Made by a program: the position numbers and the translations under genes
Shown: positions 57,031-64,000 of the stretch, one piece after another
Layout of the letters: every line of letters starts with the position of its first letter
How positions within the stretch are numbered: the first letter of the stretch is position 1
The notes under the pieces: generated by a model
The model's input: the letters and a program-made list of their open reading frames with translations, nothing else
Databases searched by the model: none
Told to the model about the DNA's origin: nothing
NCBI RefSeq assembly: GCF_008386315.1
Contig: NZ_CP043808.1
Coordinates: forward strand, 2,108,001 to 2,172,000
DNA: 64,000 nucleotides
Direction: 5' to 3'
From: Serinicoccus marinus DSM 15273
Lineage (GTDB): Bacteria; Actinomycetota; Actinomycetes; Actinomycetales; Dermatophilaceae

Positions 57031-58054
57031 CGCGCTGCCCCACCCTCGGGTCGACCCAGCGGTAGGCGAGGTCGGCCGCCAGGTTGCCGAGCACCACCAG
57101 CACCGTCGTGAGCACGGTGAGCGCAGCGAGCAGCGCGAAGTCGAGCCGCAGTGCCGCGTCCACCGTCGCGCTCGCGATCCCGGGCCAGGAGAAGACGGTC
57201 TCGACGAGCACCGCCCCCGTGATGAGCTCGGGCACGCGCACGCCGAGCACCGTGACCAGCGGGAGCAGCGCCGGGCGCACCGCGTGCGAGCGCAGCAGCC
57301 GGCCCCGGGGTATGCCGCGGGCCCAGGCCGCGCGGACCGGCGCCCCGACGAGCGCGTCCCGGGAGGCGTCACGCACGACGAGGACGAACCACGGCAGGTG
57401 CGCGAGGGCCAGCACGAGCACGGGCAACACGGCGTGCCGCAGGACGTCGCCCGGCTCGACCCCGCTGGCCTGGGGTGACGTCGCTCCCCCGGTCGGCAGC
57501 CAGCCGAGGGCCACGGCGAGGACCCAGACCGCGATCAGCCCGATCCAGAAGGGTGGCGAGGCCTGCACGGCCAGCATCCCGGGGCCCACGAGCCGGTCCA
57601 GGACCGACCCGGGGTGCGTGCCCGCCCAGCCGCCGAGCGCCACCCCGACCGGGATCGAGACGACCAGCGACGCGGCGACCAGGCCGAGCGTCCACGGCAG
57701 CCGCTGCCCGACGACCGTGCTCACCGGGGCGCGCTGGCTGCTGGAGTAGCCGAGATCTCCGGTCAGCGCGTTGCCCCACCAGGTGAGCCACTGCTGCACC
57801 GCCGAGGTGTCCTCCATGCGGGCGCGCATCGCCTCCAGCGTGGGCCCGTCCAGGGTGAGCGCCCGCTCGCCGAGGGCGGCGATGACCGGGTCGAAGGGCG
57901 AGCGCTGCGCCAGCGCGAACATCACCAGCGTGACCACCCCCGCGAGCACCGGCAGCAGCAGGAGCCGGCGGGCCACGAGGGCGCCGGTCCCGCCGCCTCT
58001 GGTGCCCGCTCCGGGGCGCGGCCGGGTCAGCCCGCGGGGTCGGTCGTGGTCCAT
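57023..58054 (-). CDS. ABC transporter permease, DppB/OppB type
   Basis: 343 residues, six helices. LLLLPVLAGVVTLVMFAL start, large extracytoplasmic loop, and permease signature DASRDALVGAPVRAAWARGIP. Overlaps the binding-protein stop by 28 bases. Confidence 0.9.
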   Translation of the reverse strand: MDHDRPRGLTRPRPGAGTRGGGTGALVARRLLLLPVLAGVVTLVMFALAQRSPFDPVIAALGERALTLDGPTLEAMRARMEDTSAVQQWLTWWGNALTGDLGYSSSQRAPVSTVVGQRLPWTLGLVAASLVVSIPVGVALGGWAGTHPGSVLDRLVGPGMLAVQASPPFWIGLIAVWVLAVALGWLPTGGATSPQASGVEPGDVLRHAVLPVLVLALAHLPWFVLVVRDASRDALVGAPVRAAWARGIPRGRLLRSHAVRPALLPLVTVLGVRVPELITGAVLVETVFSWPGIASATVDAALRLDFALLAALTVLTTVLVVLGNLAADLAYRWVDPRVGQRDG

Positions 58055-59658
58055 GCCGGGAGGTTCCACCAGGGCCCGCCCTGGAGCCCGTGCTCGTGCG
58101 GCTCGACCAGCGGCACGTCCCAGCCGCTCCAGGTGTCGGCGCGGATCACGTAGTCGTGCTCGACGTAGGCGAGGAAGACCCACGGCAGGTCCTGCGCGAG
58201 CTGCTCCTGCACCCGTTGGTATGCCTGCACCCGCTCGTCCTCGGCCTGCGCCGAGCGCCCGTCCTCCAGCGCCGCGTCCATGGCCTCCGAGGCATACCCG
58301 CCGGGGTTGTCGAAGCCCTGGAAGGCGCGTGAGGAGTGGAAGAGGGGGTAGGTCGACAGGTCGGCGTTGTAGGGGTTGCCGCTGCCGTAGACGAGGGCGT
58401 CCTCGCGCATGCGGGGCTCGATCGCCTCCCAGCTCAGACCCTCCGGCTCGACCTCGATGCCGAGCTCGGCCGCCTGCGCCTGGACCGCCAGGGCGACGTT
58501 CTGCCGCAGCGTGTCGCCCGCGGGATACATCAGCGTGAAGCGGGCGCGCTGACCGTCGCGGGCGCGGGTGCCGTCGGCCTGCTCGACCCAGCCGGCCTCG
58601 TCCAACGTCGTCGTGGCGGCCTGGACGTCGGTCTCGACCTCCACGACGCCGGCGTACTCCGGCGCCTCGGGGGGGATGGGCCCGTAGGCGGGGCGACCGG
58701 CCCCGGCGAGAGCGCCGTCGACGAGCGCCTGCCGGTCCAGCCCCTGGTGCAGCGCCGCGCGGATCGCCGGGTCGCCGGCGACCGGGTGCTCCTCGGGCAG
58801 GACGAGCGCCCGGAAGTCGGCGGTGTCGCGTCGGACGACCTCGAAGTCGTCGTCCTGCTCGACCCGGTCCAGCGCCTGGGCCGGGAGCAGCGCGCCGTCG
58901 ACCTCGCCGGAGGCGACCCGGGCGGCCCGGGCGGCGTCGTCCTCGACGAAGACGAAGGTCGCGCGCTGCACCTGCGGCTGCTCGCCCCAGTAGTCGTCGT
59001 AGCCCGCGAGGACCACGCGCTCGCCGGGGCGGTAGGTCTCGATGGCGTAGGGACCGGTGCCGACGACGTCGGCGGAGGCGGCGGGCTCGGGGTCCAGCGA
59101 CTCCGCGGGCACGATGCCCAGCACGGTCGCGGCGACGAAGGACGACTGCGGCTGGGAGAGCCTGAAGCGGACAGTCGTCTCGTCCACCGCCTCGACCGCC
59201 TCCAGCGCCGTCAGGTCGGCAGCTACCGGCGACGCGGTCTCGGGGTCGATCGCGGTCTCGTAGGTCGCGACGACGTCCTGCGCGTCGAGCTCGCTGCCGT
59301 CGTGGAAGGTCACGTCCTCGCGCAGCGTGAAGGTATACGTCAGCCCGTCGGCGGAGACCTCCGGCAGGTCGGTGGCCAGCAGCGGTTCCTGCTCCAGCTC
59401 CGCGGTCAGGCGCACCAGTCCCTCGACGACCTTGCCGTCGCCCCACCGGGCATACCCGAGGACGGGGTTGAAGCTGTCCGGCTCGCCGCCGGTCGCGATG
59501 ACGACCTCGCTCCCCGCGCCGCTGTCGTCGCCCTCGGTCGCCGCACCGCCCGTATCACCCGATCCCTGCTGGGTCGGGTCGGTGCAGGCGGTGACGGCGA
59601 GCAGGGCGCCGAGCACCAGGACGGGACCACGAGCGGCCTTACCGCGAGTCATTCGCAT
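58027..59658 (-). CDS. Peptide/nickel ABC transporter substrate-binding lipoprotein (SBP family 5)
   Basis: 543 residues. Signal peptide with lipobox LAVTAC (Cys25), then an acidic linker (GGAATEGDDSGAGS) and the SBP_bac_5 fold (ARWGDGKVVEGLVRLTAELE; TYTFTLREDVTFHDGSELDAQDV). It captures the ligand and feeds DppB/C. First gene of the operon; ligand unknown. Start ATG at 59658, or two codons on. Confidence 0.93.
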   Translation of the reverse strand: MRMTRGKAARGPVLVLGALLAVTACTDPTQQGSGDTGGAATEGDDSGAGSEVVIATGGEPDSFNPVLGYARWGDGKVVEGLVRLTAELEQEPLLATDLPEVSADGLTYTFTLREDVTFHDGSELDAQDVVATYETAIDPETASPVAADLTALEAVEAVDETTVRFRLSQPQSSFVAATVLGIVPAESLDPEPAASADVVGTGPYAIETYRPGERVVLAGYDDYWGEQPQVQRATFVFVEDDAARAARVASGEVDGALLPAQALDRVEQDDDFEVVRRDTADFRALVLPEEHPVAGDPAIRAALHQGLDRQALVDGALAGAGRPAYGPIPPEAPEYAGVVEVETDVQAATTTLDEAGWVEQADGTRARDGQRARFTLMYPAGDTLRQNVALAVQAQAAELGIEVEPEGLSWEAIEPRMREDALVYGSGNPYNADLSTYPLFHSSRAFQGFDNPGGYASEAMDAALEDGRSAQAEDERVQAYQRVQEQLAQDLPWVFLAYVEHDYVIRADTWSGWDVPLVEPHEHGLQGGPWWNLPAWTTTDPAG

Positions 59659-59725
59659 GTGGCGACGCTAGCAGGCAGCTCCCGCGGCTCGGAATCAGGC
59701 GGCGGACGTGCTTGTTGGACTGACC

Positions 59726-60115
59726 ATGAGCACCGTAGACCTGACCGCCGACACCTTCGAGCAGACCGTCACCGGCAACGACATCGTGCTGGTCGACTGG
59801 TGGGCCGAGTGGTGCGGTCCGTGCAAGATGTTCGCGCCCAACTACGAGAAGGCCTCGGAGAAGTACGACGACGTCGTCTTCGGCAAGGTCGACACCGAGG
59901 ACCAGCAGGCGCTGGCCCAGGGAGCCGGGATTTCCTCGATCCCGACGATCATGGCCTTCAAGGAGGGCGTCCTCGTCTTCCGCCAGTCCGGCGCCCTGCC
60001 GGCACGCGACCTCGAGTCCGTCGTGGACCAGGTCCGCGCCCTCGACATGGACGAGGTCCGCGCCAAGCTGGCCGAGGCCGAGGCGCAGGAGGCGCAGCCC
60101 GCCTCGCAGTCCTGA
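59726..60115 (+). CDS. trxA: Thioredoxin
   Basis: 129 residues with the active site WCGPC at 29-33 (WWAEWCGPCKMFAPNY) and cis-Pro in SIPTIMAF. It keeps cytosolic thiols reduced. The usual thioredoxin is about 105-110 residues; this one has an extra Ala/Glu-rich tail (KLAEAEAQEAQPASQS). The ATG at 59726 is chosen for the ribosome spacing; a longer upstream frame is possible. Followed by a perfect palindromic terminator. Confidence 0.93.
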   Translation: MSTVDLTADTFEQTVTGNDIVLVDWWAEWCGPCKMFAPNYEKASEKYDDVVFGKVDTEDQQALAQGAGISSIPTIMAFKEGVLVFRQSGALPARDLESVVDQVRALDMDEVRAKLAEAEAQEAQPASQS

Positions 60116-60137
60116 CGGCGCCACGCCCGACGCCGAC

Positions 60138-60169
60138 CGGCCCCAGCGTTCACGTGAACGCTGGGGCCG
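60138..60169. terminator. Perfect 32-bp palindrome after trxA
   Basis: Arms of 16 bp with no loop (CGGCCCCAGCGTTCAC and its complement) lie 22 bp past the trxA stop. Symmetric, so it may act in both directions; no T-tract. Confidence 0.75.
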
Positions 60170-60214
60170 ATCCTTGCGGGCGCGCCGTCGGCCCAAGGCG
60201 GTCACCGGGGTATG

Positions 60215-60253
60215 CCGAGGGCCCCGGCCGACGCTGCGGTCCGGGGCCCTCGG
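60215..60253 (-). terminator. Hairpin after the NlpC/P60 gene
   Basis: A 13-bp stem (CCGAGGGCCCCGG and complement) with a 13-nt loop, just past the stop of the minus-strand NlpC/P60 gene. A GGTATGCC octamer overlaps its left edge. Confidence 0.7.
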
Positions 60254-60269
60254 TGCGGCCGAGAAGGGG

Positions 60270-61147
60270 TCAGCCGACCCGACCGTAGCCGGAGACGCCA
60301 CCGAAGACGGCGCGGTACTGGGTCGGGATGCCGGGGCGGCCCGAGTCGTACATCATGCCGTTACCGGCGTAGATGCCGACGTGGTAGGCCGGGTAGCCGA
60401 AGAACACCAGGTCGCCGGGCTGGGGGCTGCTGACCGGGGTGGCGTAGGACTGCTGGGCCGCAGCGGTGCGCGGCAGCGAGATGCCGGCCTGGCCGAAGAC
60501 CCAGGAGGTGTAGCCGGAGCAGTCGAAGCCGGTGGCGGGGCTGGAGCCGCCGTGGGCGTAGGGGTAGCCGGTGTAGGCGGCCGCGATGTCCAGGATGCCA
60601 CCGGTGGGGGCCGGAGCGGCGGGCTCCGGCTCGGGCTCGGCCTGGACGGCCGGCTCGGCCTCGACGACGGGCTCGGGCTGGGCCTGACGCTCGTTGTCGC
60701 GGCTGGCGGTGGTCTCCTCGCGGGCGGCGACCTGCTCGCTCGCCTGCTCGGTGACCGGAGCAGCCTGCTCGGTGGCCGGGGCAGCCTGCTCGGTGGCCGG
60801 GGCAGCCTGCTCGGTCTGCTCGACCGGGGCGGGCTCCTCCTCGACGACCGGGGTGTAGGCGGAGAAGCCGCCGACGCCGAAGGAGGCCAGGTCGACGTCC
60901 TCGGGCGCGGCCACGGCCTCGGCCGGGCGGTCCACGGTCACGGTGCGGTCGGCGTTCACGTCGACCCCCAGCGCGGCAGGCCCTCACCACGGTCCTGGGA
61001 CAGGTCCGGGGCGGCGTTGGCGCTCAGGGTCGCGCCGGCCAGCAGCCCGGTCGAGGTGGCCGCGACGGCCGCCGTGCGGGTGAGAGCGGTGCTGGTCGTG
61101 CTGAGACGACCGGGCCGACGGTGGCGGCCGGTGATGCGCTGCGTCAT
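60270..61147 (-). CDS. Secreted NlpC/P60 (C40) cell-wall peptidase, frameshifted after the signal peptide
   Basis: The 5' part (61147 to about 60975) encodes a signal peptide of about 46 residues (TQRITGRHRRPGRL then TALTRTAAVAATSTGLLAGATLSANAA). The rest encodes a long Glu/Gln/Ala/Pro-rich linker with EQAAPAT repeats and a C-terminal NlpC/P60 domain with catalytic Cys147 (FDCSGYT) and His193 (YHVGIYAG), counted in the downstream frame. The two parts are out of register by one missing base at about 60971-60980; restored they give about 292 residues. Such enzymes cut peptidoglycan stems during growth and division. A c-di-AMP riboswitch lies just upstream. Confidence 0.85.
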
Positions 61148-61159
61148 GTAGATCCTCCA

Positions 61160-61322
61160 GTGCCTGCGGGGTGAGCTGTCGGGCTCGGGCTGGAGTGCCC
61201 CTGGTCCGACCGAGCCGGACCGTTCGCCCCGAGGAGCCAGGTCCGGCTCCAGAGGTGGTTCCCCCGCTCCTGTCAAGCGGTGTTCGTACGTGCCACGGCC
61301 CCGGGTGCGCGCGGACAGGACT
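61160..61322 (-). ncRNA. Cyclic di-AMP riboswitch (ydaO-yuaA type)
   Basis: On the minus strand the leader contains the conserved ydaO pieces in order: TCCTGTCCGC, GACAGGAGCGGGGGAACC, GGGGCGAACGG, and CCGACAGCTCACCCCGCAGG just before the start codon. In actinobacteria this class mostly controls NlpC/P60 and Rpf genes, as here; c-di-AMP binding usually turns the gene off. The pairing TCCTGTC/GACAGGA supports the outer stem. Boundaries are approximate. Confidence 0.85.
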
Positions 61323-61624
61323 AGGCAGTCACGCTTCGGGGATCCCCCCAGGGAGGAGGACCTGACGAGCGTAGCGACTGTCGACGTGGAATGTCACATT
61401 TCGATAACGGCGGCGACGGTTCCTCACCCCTGCCCCGCCCGCGACGACCCTGTTGACCTGCACAGATACGGTCGTGACCGGGGTCCGCGAGGTCGCGCGT
61501 GGGCCAACTCACGGCAGGCCCGTGTCGCGGGAGACGAGCACCGACCCCGCGGCGGGGTCCCCTGCATAGACGCGTGGTGGTCAGCTCCGATGGGCGACGA
61601 CCTGCACAGCGTGAGACACGTGGG
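61323..61624. other. Spacer without a recognised gene
   Basis: This ~300-bp stretch lies between the c-di-AMP riboswitch and the tmRNA 3' end. It should hold the promoter of the NlpC/P60 transcript. Apart from an A/T-richer patch (CACATTTCGATAACGG) near 61400 I see no gene, repeat or clear promoter. Confidence 0.5.
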
Positions 61625-61991
61625 TGGAGGTGGCGGGAATCGAACCCGCGTCCGTTACCGAGAAATCAGGGCTTCTCCGGGTGCAGTGCGCTGTGGATTT
61701 TCTCGGCCCCAGGGCTCGCGCGCACACGTTCCCTGACAGGCCCAGTCGAGTGGGAGTCCCACGTGATCCCTCGAGCGCAGATCACGCAGCAAGTCATCTA
61801 GATGATGCCAGGATCTGAGCCGATGACGAGCTCAGGCTGACAGACTTCGGGCTCGCTCAGGCGGCGAGGGCGAAGTCGCTGCGCTTGGAATTGGCAGCTA
61901 TTGGTTTCGCAAGGAGCGTTTGACGAGATGACCTTGCATCCTCGACCCGCTTCCCCTGAAGTGTCGAGCAACGTCGAAACCGATCACCCCC
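61625..61991 (-). ncRNA. ssrA: Transfer-messenger RNA (tmRNA)
   Basis: About 367 nt. The 5' end GGGGGTG pairs with CACCTCC near the 3' end; a T-loop GGTTCGATTCC is present. The reading frame encodes the tag AANSKRSDFALAA followed by a stop, with the ALAA ending recognised by ClpXP. CCA is not encoded. It rescues stalled ribosomes with SmpB, whose gene is 0.5 kb away. Confidence 0.95.
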
Positions 61992-62011
61992 ATGGGGGTG
62001 TCTCACGCTGT

Positions 62012-62027
62012 GCAGTTGTCAAACTGC
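62012..62027. promoter_or_regulatory. Dyad upstream of ssrA and the membrane gene
   Basis: GCAGTT and AACTGC around GTCA; the minus strand reads TTGACA across it, a possible -35 for ssrA, but no -10 at good spacing was found. Confidence 0.3.
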
Positions 62028-62114
62028 GCGGCCGTAGCCGGGCAGACGATCATTCTAGTGGGTCAACGCGCGCCGGGCCACGCACATTCCGCACGCCGTG
62101 AGAGGGTCGCTGCC

Positions 62115-62543
62115 ATGACCACCCCCACGGGCACGAGCGGCGCCCCGACCGACCTGAGGCCGTTGACGATCATGGTCGGCGCGATGGCCGGTGCGCTGGT
62201 CGTCATCGGTGTCGTCCTGACCTTCCTCGGGGCCGAGATGGCGGTGCCCTCGACGTGGGCGCTGCTCGTGGTCGCTGCCGCCACCCTCGGAGCCTGGGCG
62301 CTCGTGCTGGTCATGCCGCCTCCGCGAGCCCCTCAGGGCGCGTCCCTGGCCGCCGCCGTGTCCCCCGTCGTGGTCTTCCGCGCCGCGGTCCTGGAGGCTC
62401 CGGCGATCATCGGGCTGATGCTGTTCTTCATCAACGGGCCCTCGCTGCTGATCTACGCCCTGCCGGCGGTCTTCGCGATCGCGGGGATGGTGCTCTTCGC
62501 CCGCCCGTCGGTGGTGGCGCGGCGCCTCAGCCGTGCCGCTTGA
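62115..62543 (+). CDS. Small four-helix membrane protein, unknown function
   Basis: 142 residues with four hydrophobic helices ([78 protein letters not shown]; some given in part). No signal peptide or conserved motif recognised. Ends overlap the convergent smpB end by 17 bp. Confidence 0.65.
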   Translation: MTTPTGTSGAPTDLRPLTIMVGAMAGALVVIGVVLTFLGAEMAVPSTWALLVVAAATLGAWALVLVMPPPRAPQGASLAAAVSPVVVFRAAVLEAPAIIGLMLFFINGPSLLIYALPAVFAIAGMVLFARPSVVARRLSRAA

Positions 62544-63003
62544 GGTGGGCTGACATCGCCCGGTCGGCCTCGCGCCGGTCCTGCCGCTCGCGCAGCGTCT
62601 GCCGCTTGTCGTGCAACTTCTTGCCCTTGGCCAGCGCGATCTCGACCTTCGCGCGGCCGTCGACGAAGTAGAGCGAGAGCGGCACGATCGTGTGCCCGGC
62701 CTGCTCGGCCTTGGCGACCAGCTTGTCGATCTGGTCGCGGTGCAGCAGCAGTTTGCGACGCCGGCGCGCGGAGTGGTTGGTCCACGTGCCCTGGGTGTAC
62801 TCCGGGATGTGCACCCCCTCCAACCACAGCTCGCCCTGGTACTGCGTGGCATACCCGTCGACCAGGCTCGCTCGCCCGTGCCGCAGCGACTTCACCTCGG
62901 TCCCGGTCAGCACGAGGCCGGCCTCGACGGTGTCCTCGATGAGGTACTCGTAGCGGGCCTTCTTGTTGCTGGCGATCAGCTTGCGTCCGGAGTCCTTGGG
63001 CAT
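62527..63003 (-). CDS. smpB: SsrA-binding protein SmpB
   Basis: 158 residues, near the usual size. [32 protein letters not shown] (in part) is the SmpB core. It brings tmRNA to stalled ribosomes. Upstream of ssrA on the same strand, as in many bacteria. Confidence 0.96.
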   Translation of the reverse strand: MPKDSGRKLIASNKKARYEYLIEDTVEAGLVLTGTEVKSLRHGRASLVDGYATQYQGELWLEGVHIPEYTQGTWTNHSARRRRKLLLHRDQIDKLVAKAEQAGHTIVPLSLYFVDGRAKVEIALAKGKKLHDKRQTLRERQDRREADRAMSAHLKRHG

Positions 63004-63104
63004 GGCCGGTCTAGTCTAGGTGAACCACCGGTATGCCGTCCGCCGGTTTCTGGCGTCGAGGCTGAGCGAACCACTCCTTGTGCCTTGGTGTACGTGGTCG
63101 AACG

Positions 63105-63404
63105 ATGACGATCATGACCACGATGACGAGCAGCGCCGCTCGCGCCGGTCTACCCGAGATCCTGGATCGGGTCGCGGAGGGCGAGGAGGTGACGATCACG
63201 AGGCACGGGAGACCCGTCGCCGTGGTCGTCCGGCCCGATGTCCTGCGCATCCGGAGGGCGGAGGCCCTCATCGCGGACGCCGACGAGTTGCGGGACATGC
63301 TGGAGGCGGCGCGTCATGCGCCACTGTCAGCCGCGGGAACGATCTCCCCTGATCGGGCGCGGCAGATGGTCGCCGACCTCGCTCGCGACCGTGATCCTCG
63401 CTGA
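63105..63404 (+). CDS. Phd/YefM-type antitoxin
   Basis: 99 residues: SSAARAGLPEILDRVAEGEEVTITRHGRPVAVVVRPD, in part, is the Phd/YefM dimerisation and DNA-binding fold, which binds its own promoter. It precedes a PIN toxin by 12 bp. Several ATGs near the start; 63105 taken. Confidence 0.85.
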   Translation: MTIMTTMTSSAARAGLPEILDRVAEGEEVTITRHGRPVAVVVRPDVLRIRRAEALIADADELRDMLEAARHAPLSAAGTISPDRARQMVADLARDRDPR

Positions 63405-63416
63405 CAGCTGATCCGC

Positions 63417-63842
63417 ATGGATGCCTTCGATGCCGACGTCCTCATCTACGCAGCCGCCCCGGACGATCCTCTCGGGCGTCCGGTCCGTCAGCTGTTCGAC
63501 GCGGCGACGACCGACGGCACTGTGGGAGTTGGTTCGGTCCTGCTCCTGCCCGAGGTGCTCACCGAACCTCGACGAGCCGGCCGGGACGAGGAGGTGTCGG
63601 CCCTGCTCGGCCTCCTCTCGCGCCTGACGCTCCTGCCTCTGGACGTGAGCACCGCTCGCCTCTCGGTGTCGCTCGGAAGTACCTACGGTCTACGGCCTGC
63701 CGACGCGGCCCACCTGGCGACGGCCGTGGTCGCCGGTGCGACGCGTTTCATCACCAACAACACCGAGGACTTCTCCCGCGAGATAGCCGAGATCCAGATC
63801 ACCGATCCCGCCGACCTTCGGTCGTCCACGCAGGGCACGTAG
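63417..63842 (+). CDS. vapC: PIN-domain toxin (VapC family)
   Basis: 141 residues with acidic PIN residues (FDADVLIYAA, LRPADAAHLATAVV, FITNNTEDF). Predicted RNase toxin partnered with the upstream Phd-type antitoxin, a second toxin-antitoxin pair independent of the one at 14.5 kb. Confidence 0.85.
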   Translation: MDAFDADVLIYAAAPDDPLGRPVRQLFDAATTDGTVGVGSVLLLPEVLTEPRRAGRDEEVSALLGLLSRLTLLPLDVSTARLSVSLGSTYGLRPADAAHLATAVVAGATRFITNNTEDFSREIAEIQITDPADLRSSTQGT

Positions 63843-63928
63843 ACGGATGGTGCTCCGGTTGCCGCCGTGCCGGGGTCCGGGCAGGGTGGGGCGGCAGGAG
63901 AAGGACCGCCCGACCACGAGGAGTGAGC

Positions 63929-64000
63929 ATGACCACCGCACGCGACATCATGACCCCGCAGGCCCATACCGTCGGCGACAGCGCGTCGCTGGTCGAGGCC
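63929..64000 (+). CDS. CBS-domain protein, N-terminal fragment
   Basis: The first 24 residues (TTARDIMTPQAHTVGDSASLVEA) show a CBS-domain opening (DIMT ... V ... SLVEA). The gene runs off the right edge of the window. GAGTGAGC precedes the ATG. Such proteins often sense adenylates. Confidence 0.6.
   Translation, partial: MTTARDIMTPQAHTVGDSASLVEA

Overview
The window is about 70% G+C, codes densely on both strands, and carries actinobacterial marker genes: RamB-type regulator, CofC for coenzyme F420, a HupB-like HU with a lysine-rich tail, DUF2017, DUF3039, DUF3515, and a c-di-AMP riboswitch upstream of an NlpC/P60 gene. Gene content and order suggest an actinobacterium of the order Micrococcales, perhaps near Ornithinimicrobium, Serinicoccus or Janibacter. 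That placement is inference from family knowledge; no search was run.

Layout. 0-2.7 kb: end of serB, then the minus-strand rpsP-khpA-rimM-trmD operon. 2.9-7.6 kb: a RamB-like regulator divergent from the glyoxylate-shunt genes aceA and aceB. 7.7-15.2 kb: an accessory stretch with an amidohydrolase, an acetyltransferase-like gene, a low-G+C membrane NTPase with ten 43-residue repeats, a mug-type glycosylase, an M4 metalloprotease and a VapBC pair. 15.2-30 kb: SRP and chromosome genes (ffh, ftsY, smc) followed by acyP, mutM, rnc, rpmF, yceD and coaD, with small unknown genes between. 30-35 kb: rsmD, recG, a DAK2/FakA-like gene and rpmB. 35-41 kb: thiL, an Lrp-type sensor domain, a DUF3515 lipoprotein, ddl, gpsA, plsC, cofC, hupB. 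41.9-44.8 kb: gltX with tRNA-Gln and tRNA-Glu downstream, DUF2017, clpS. 44.9-47.8 kb: NAD salvage (pncB, pncA) and an RDD membrane protein. 47.8-49.9 kb: a 2-kb module bounded by two inverted 98-bp elements. 50-54.7 kb: helicase, DUF3039, yqgE, a VanZ-like gene, malic enzyme. 54.7-59.7 kb: a peptide/nickel ABC importer operon. 59.7-64 kb: thioredoxin, a riboswitch-controlled NlpC/P60 gene, tmRNA, smpB, a second type II toxin-antitoxin pair and the start of a CBS-domain gene.

Four observations stand out. (1) The octamer GGTATGCC (= GGCATACC) occurs about 48 times on the two strands, where roughly two are expected at this base composition; it sits in genes, in every reading frame, in spacers and over start codons. 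(2) The 9.6-12.6 kb gene is a probable horizontally acquired STAND-like signalling NTPase with recently amplified repeats. (3) Two 98-bp elements with 10-bp terminal inverted repeats bracket an AbiEi/DUF559-type gene and an unknown gene. (4) Nine genes or gene parts are broken by a frameshift that one added base would repair, several at runs of five G or C; this looks like a sequence-quality signature, so those genes are reported at their restored extents.
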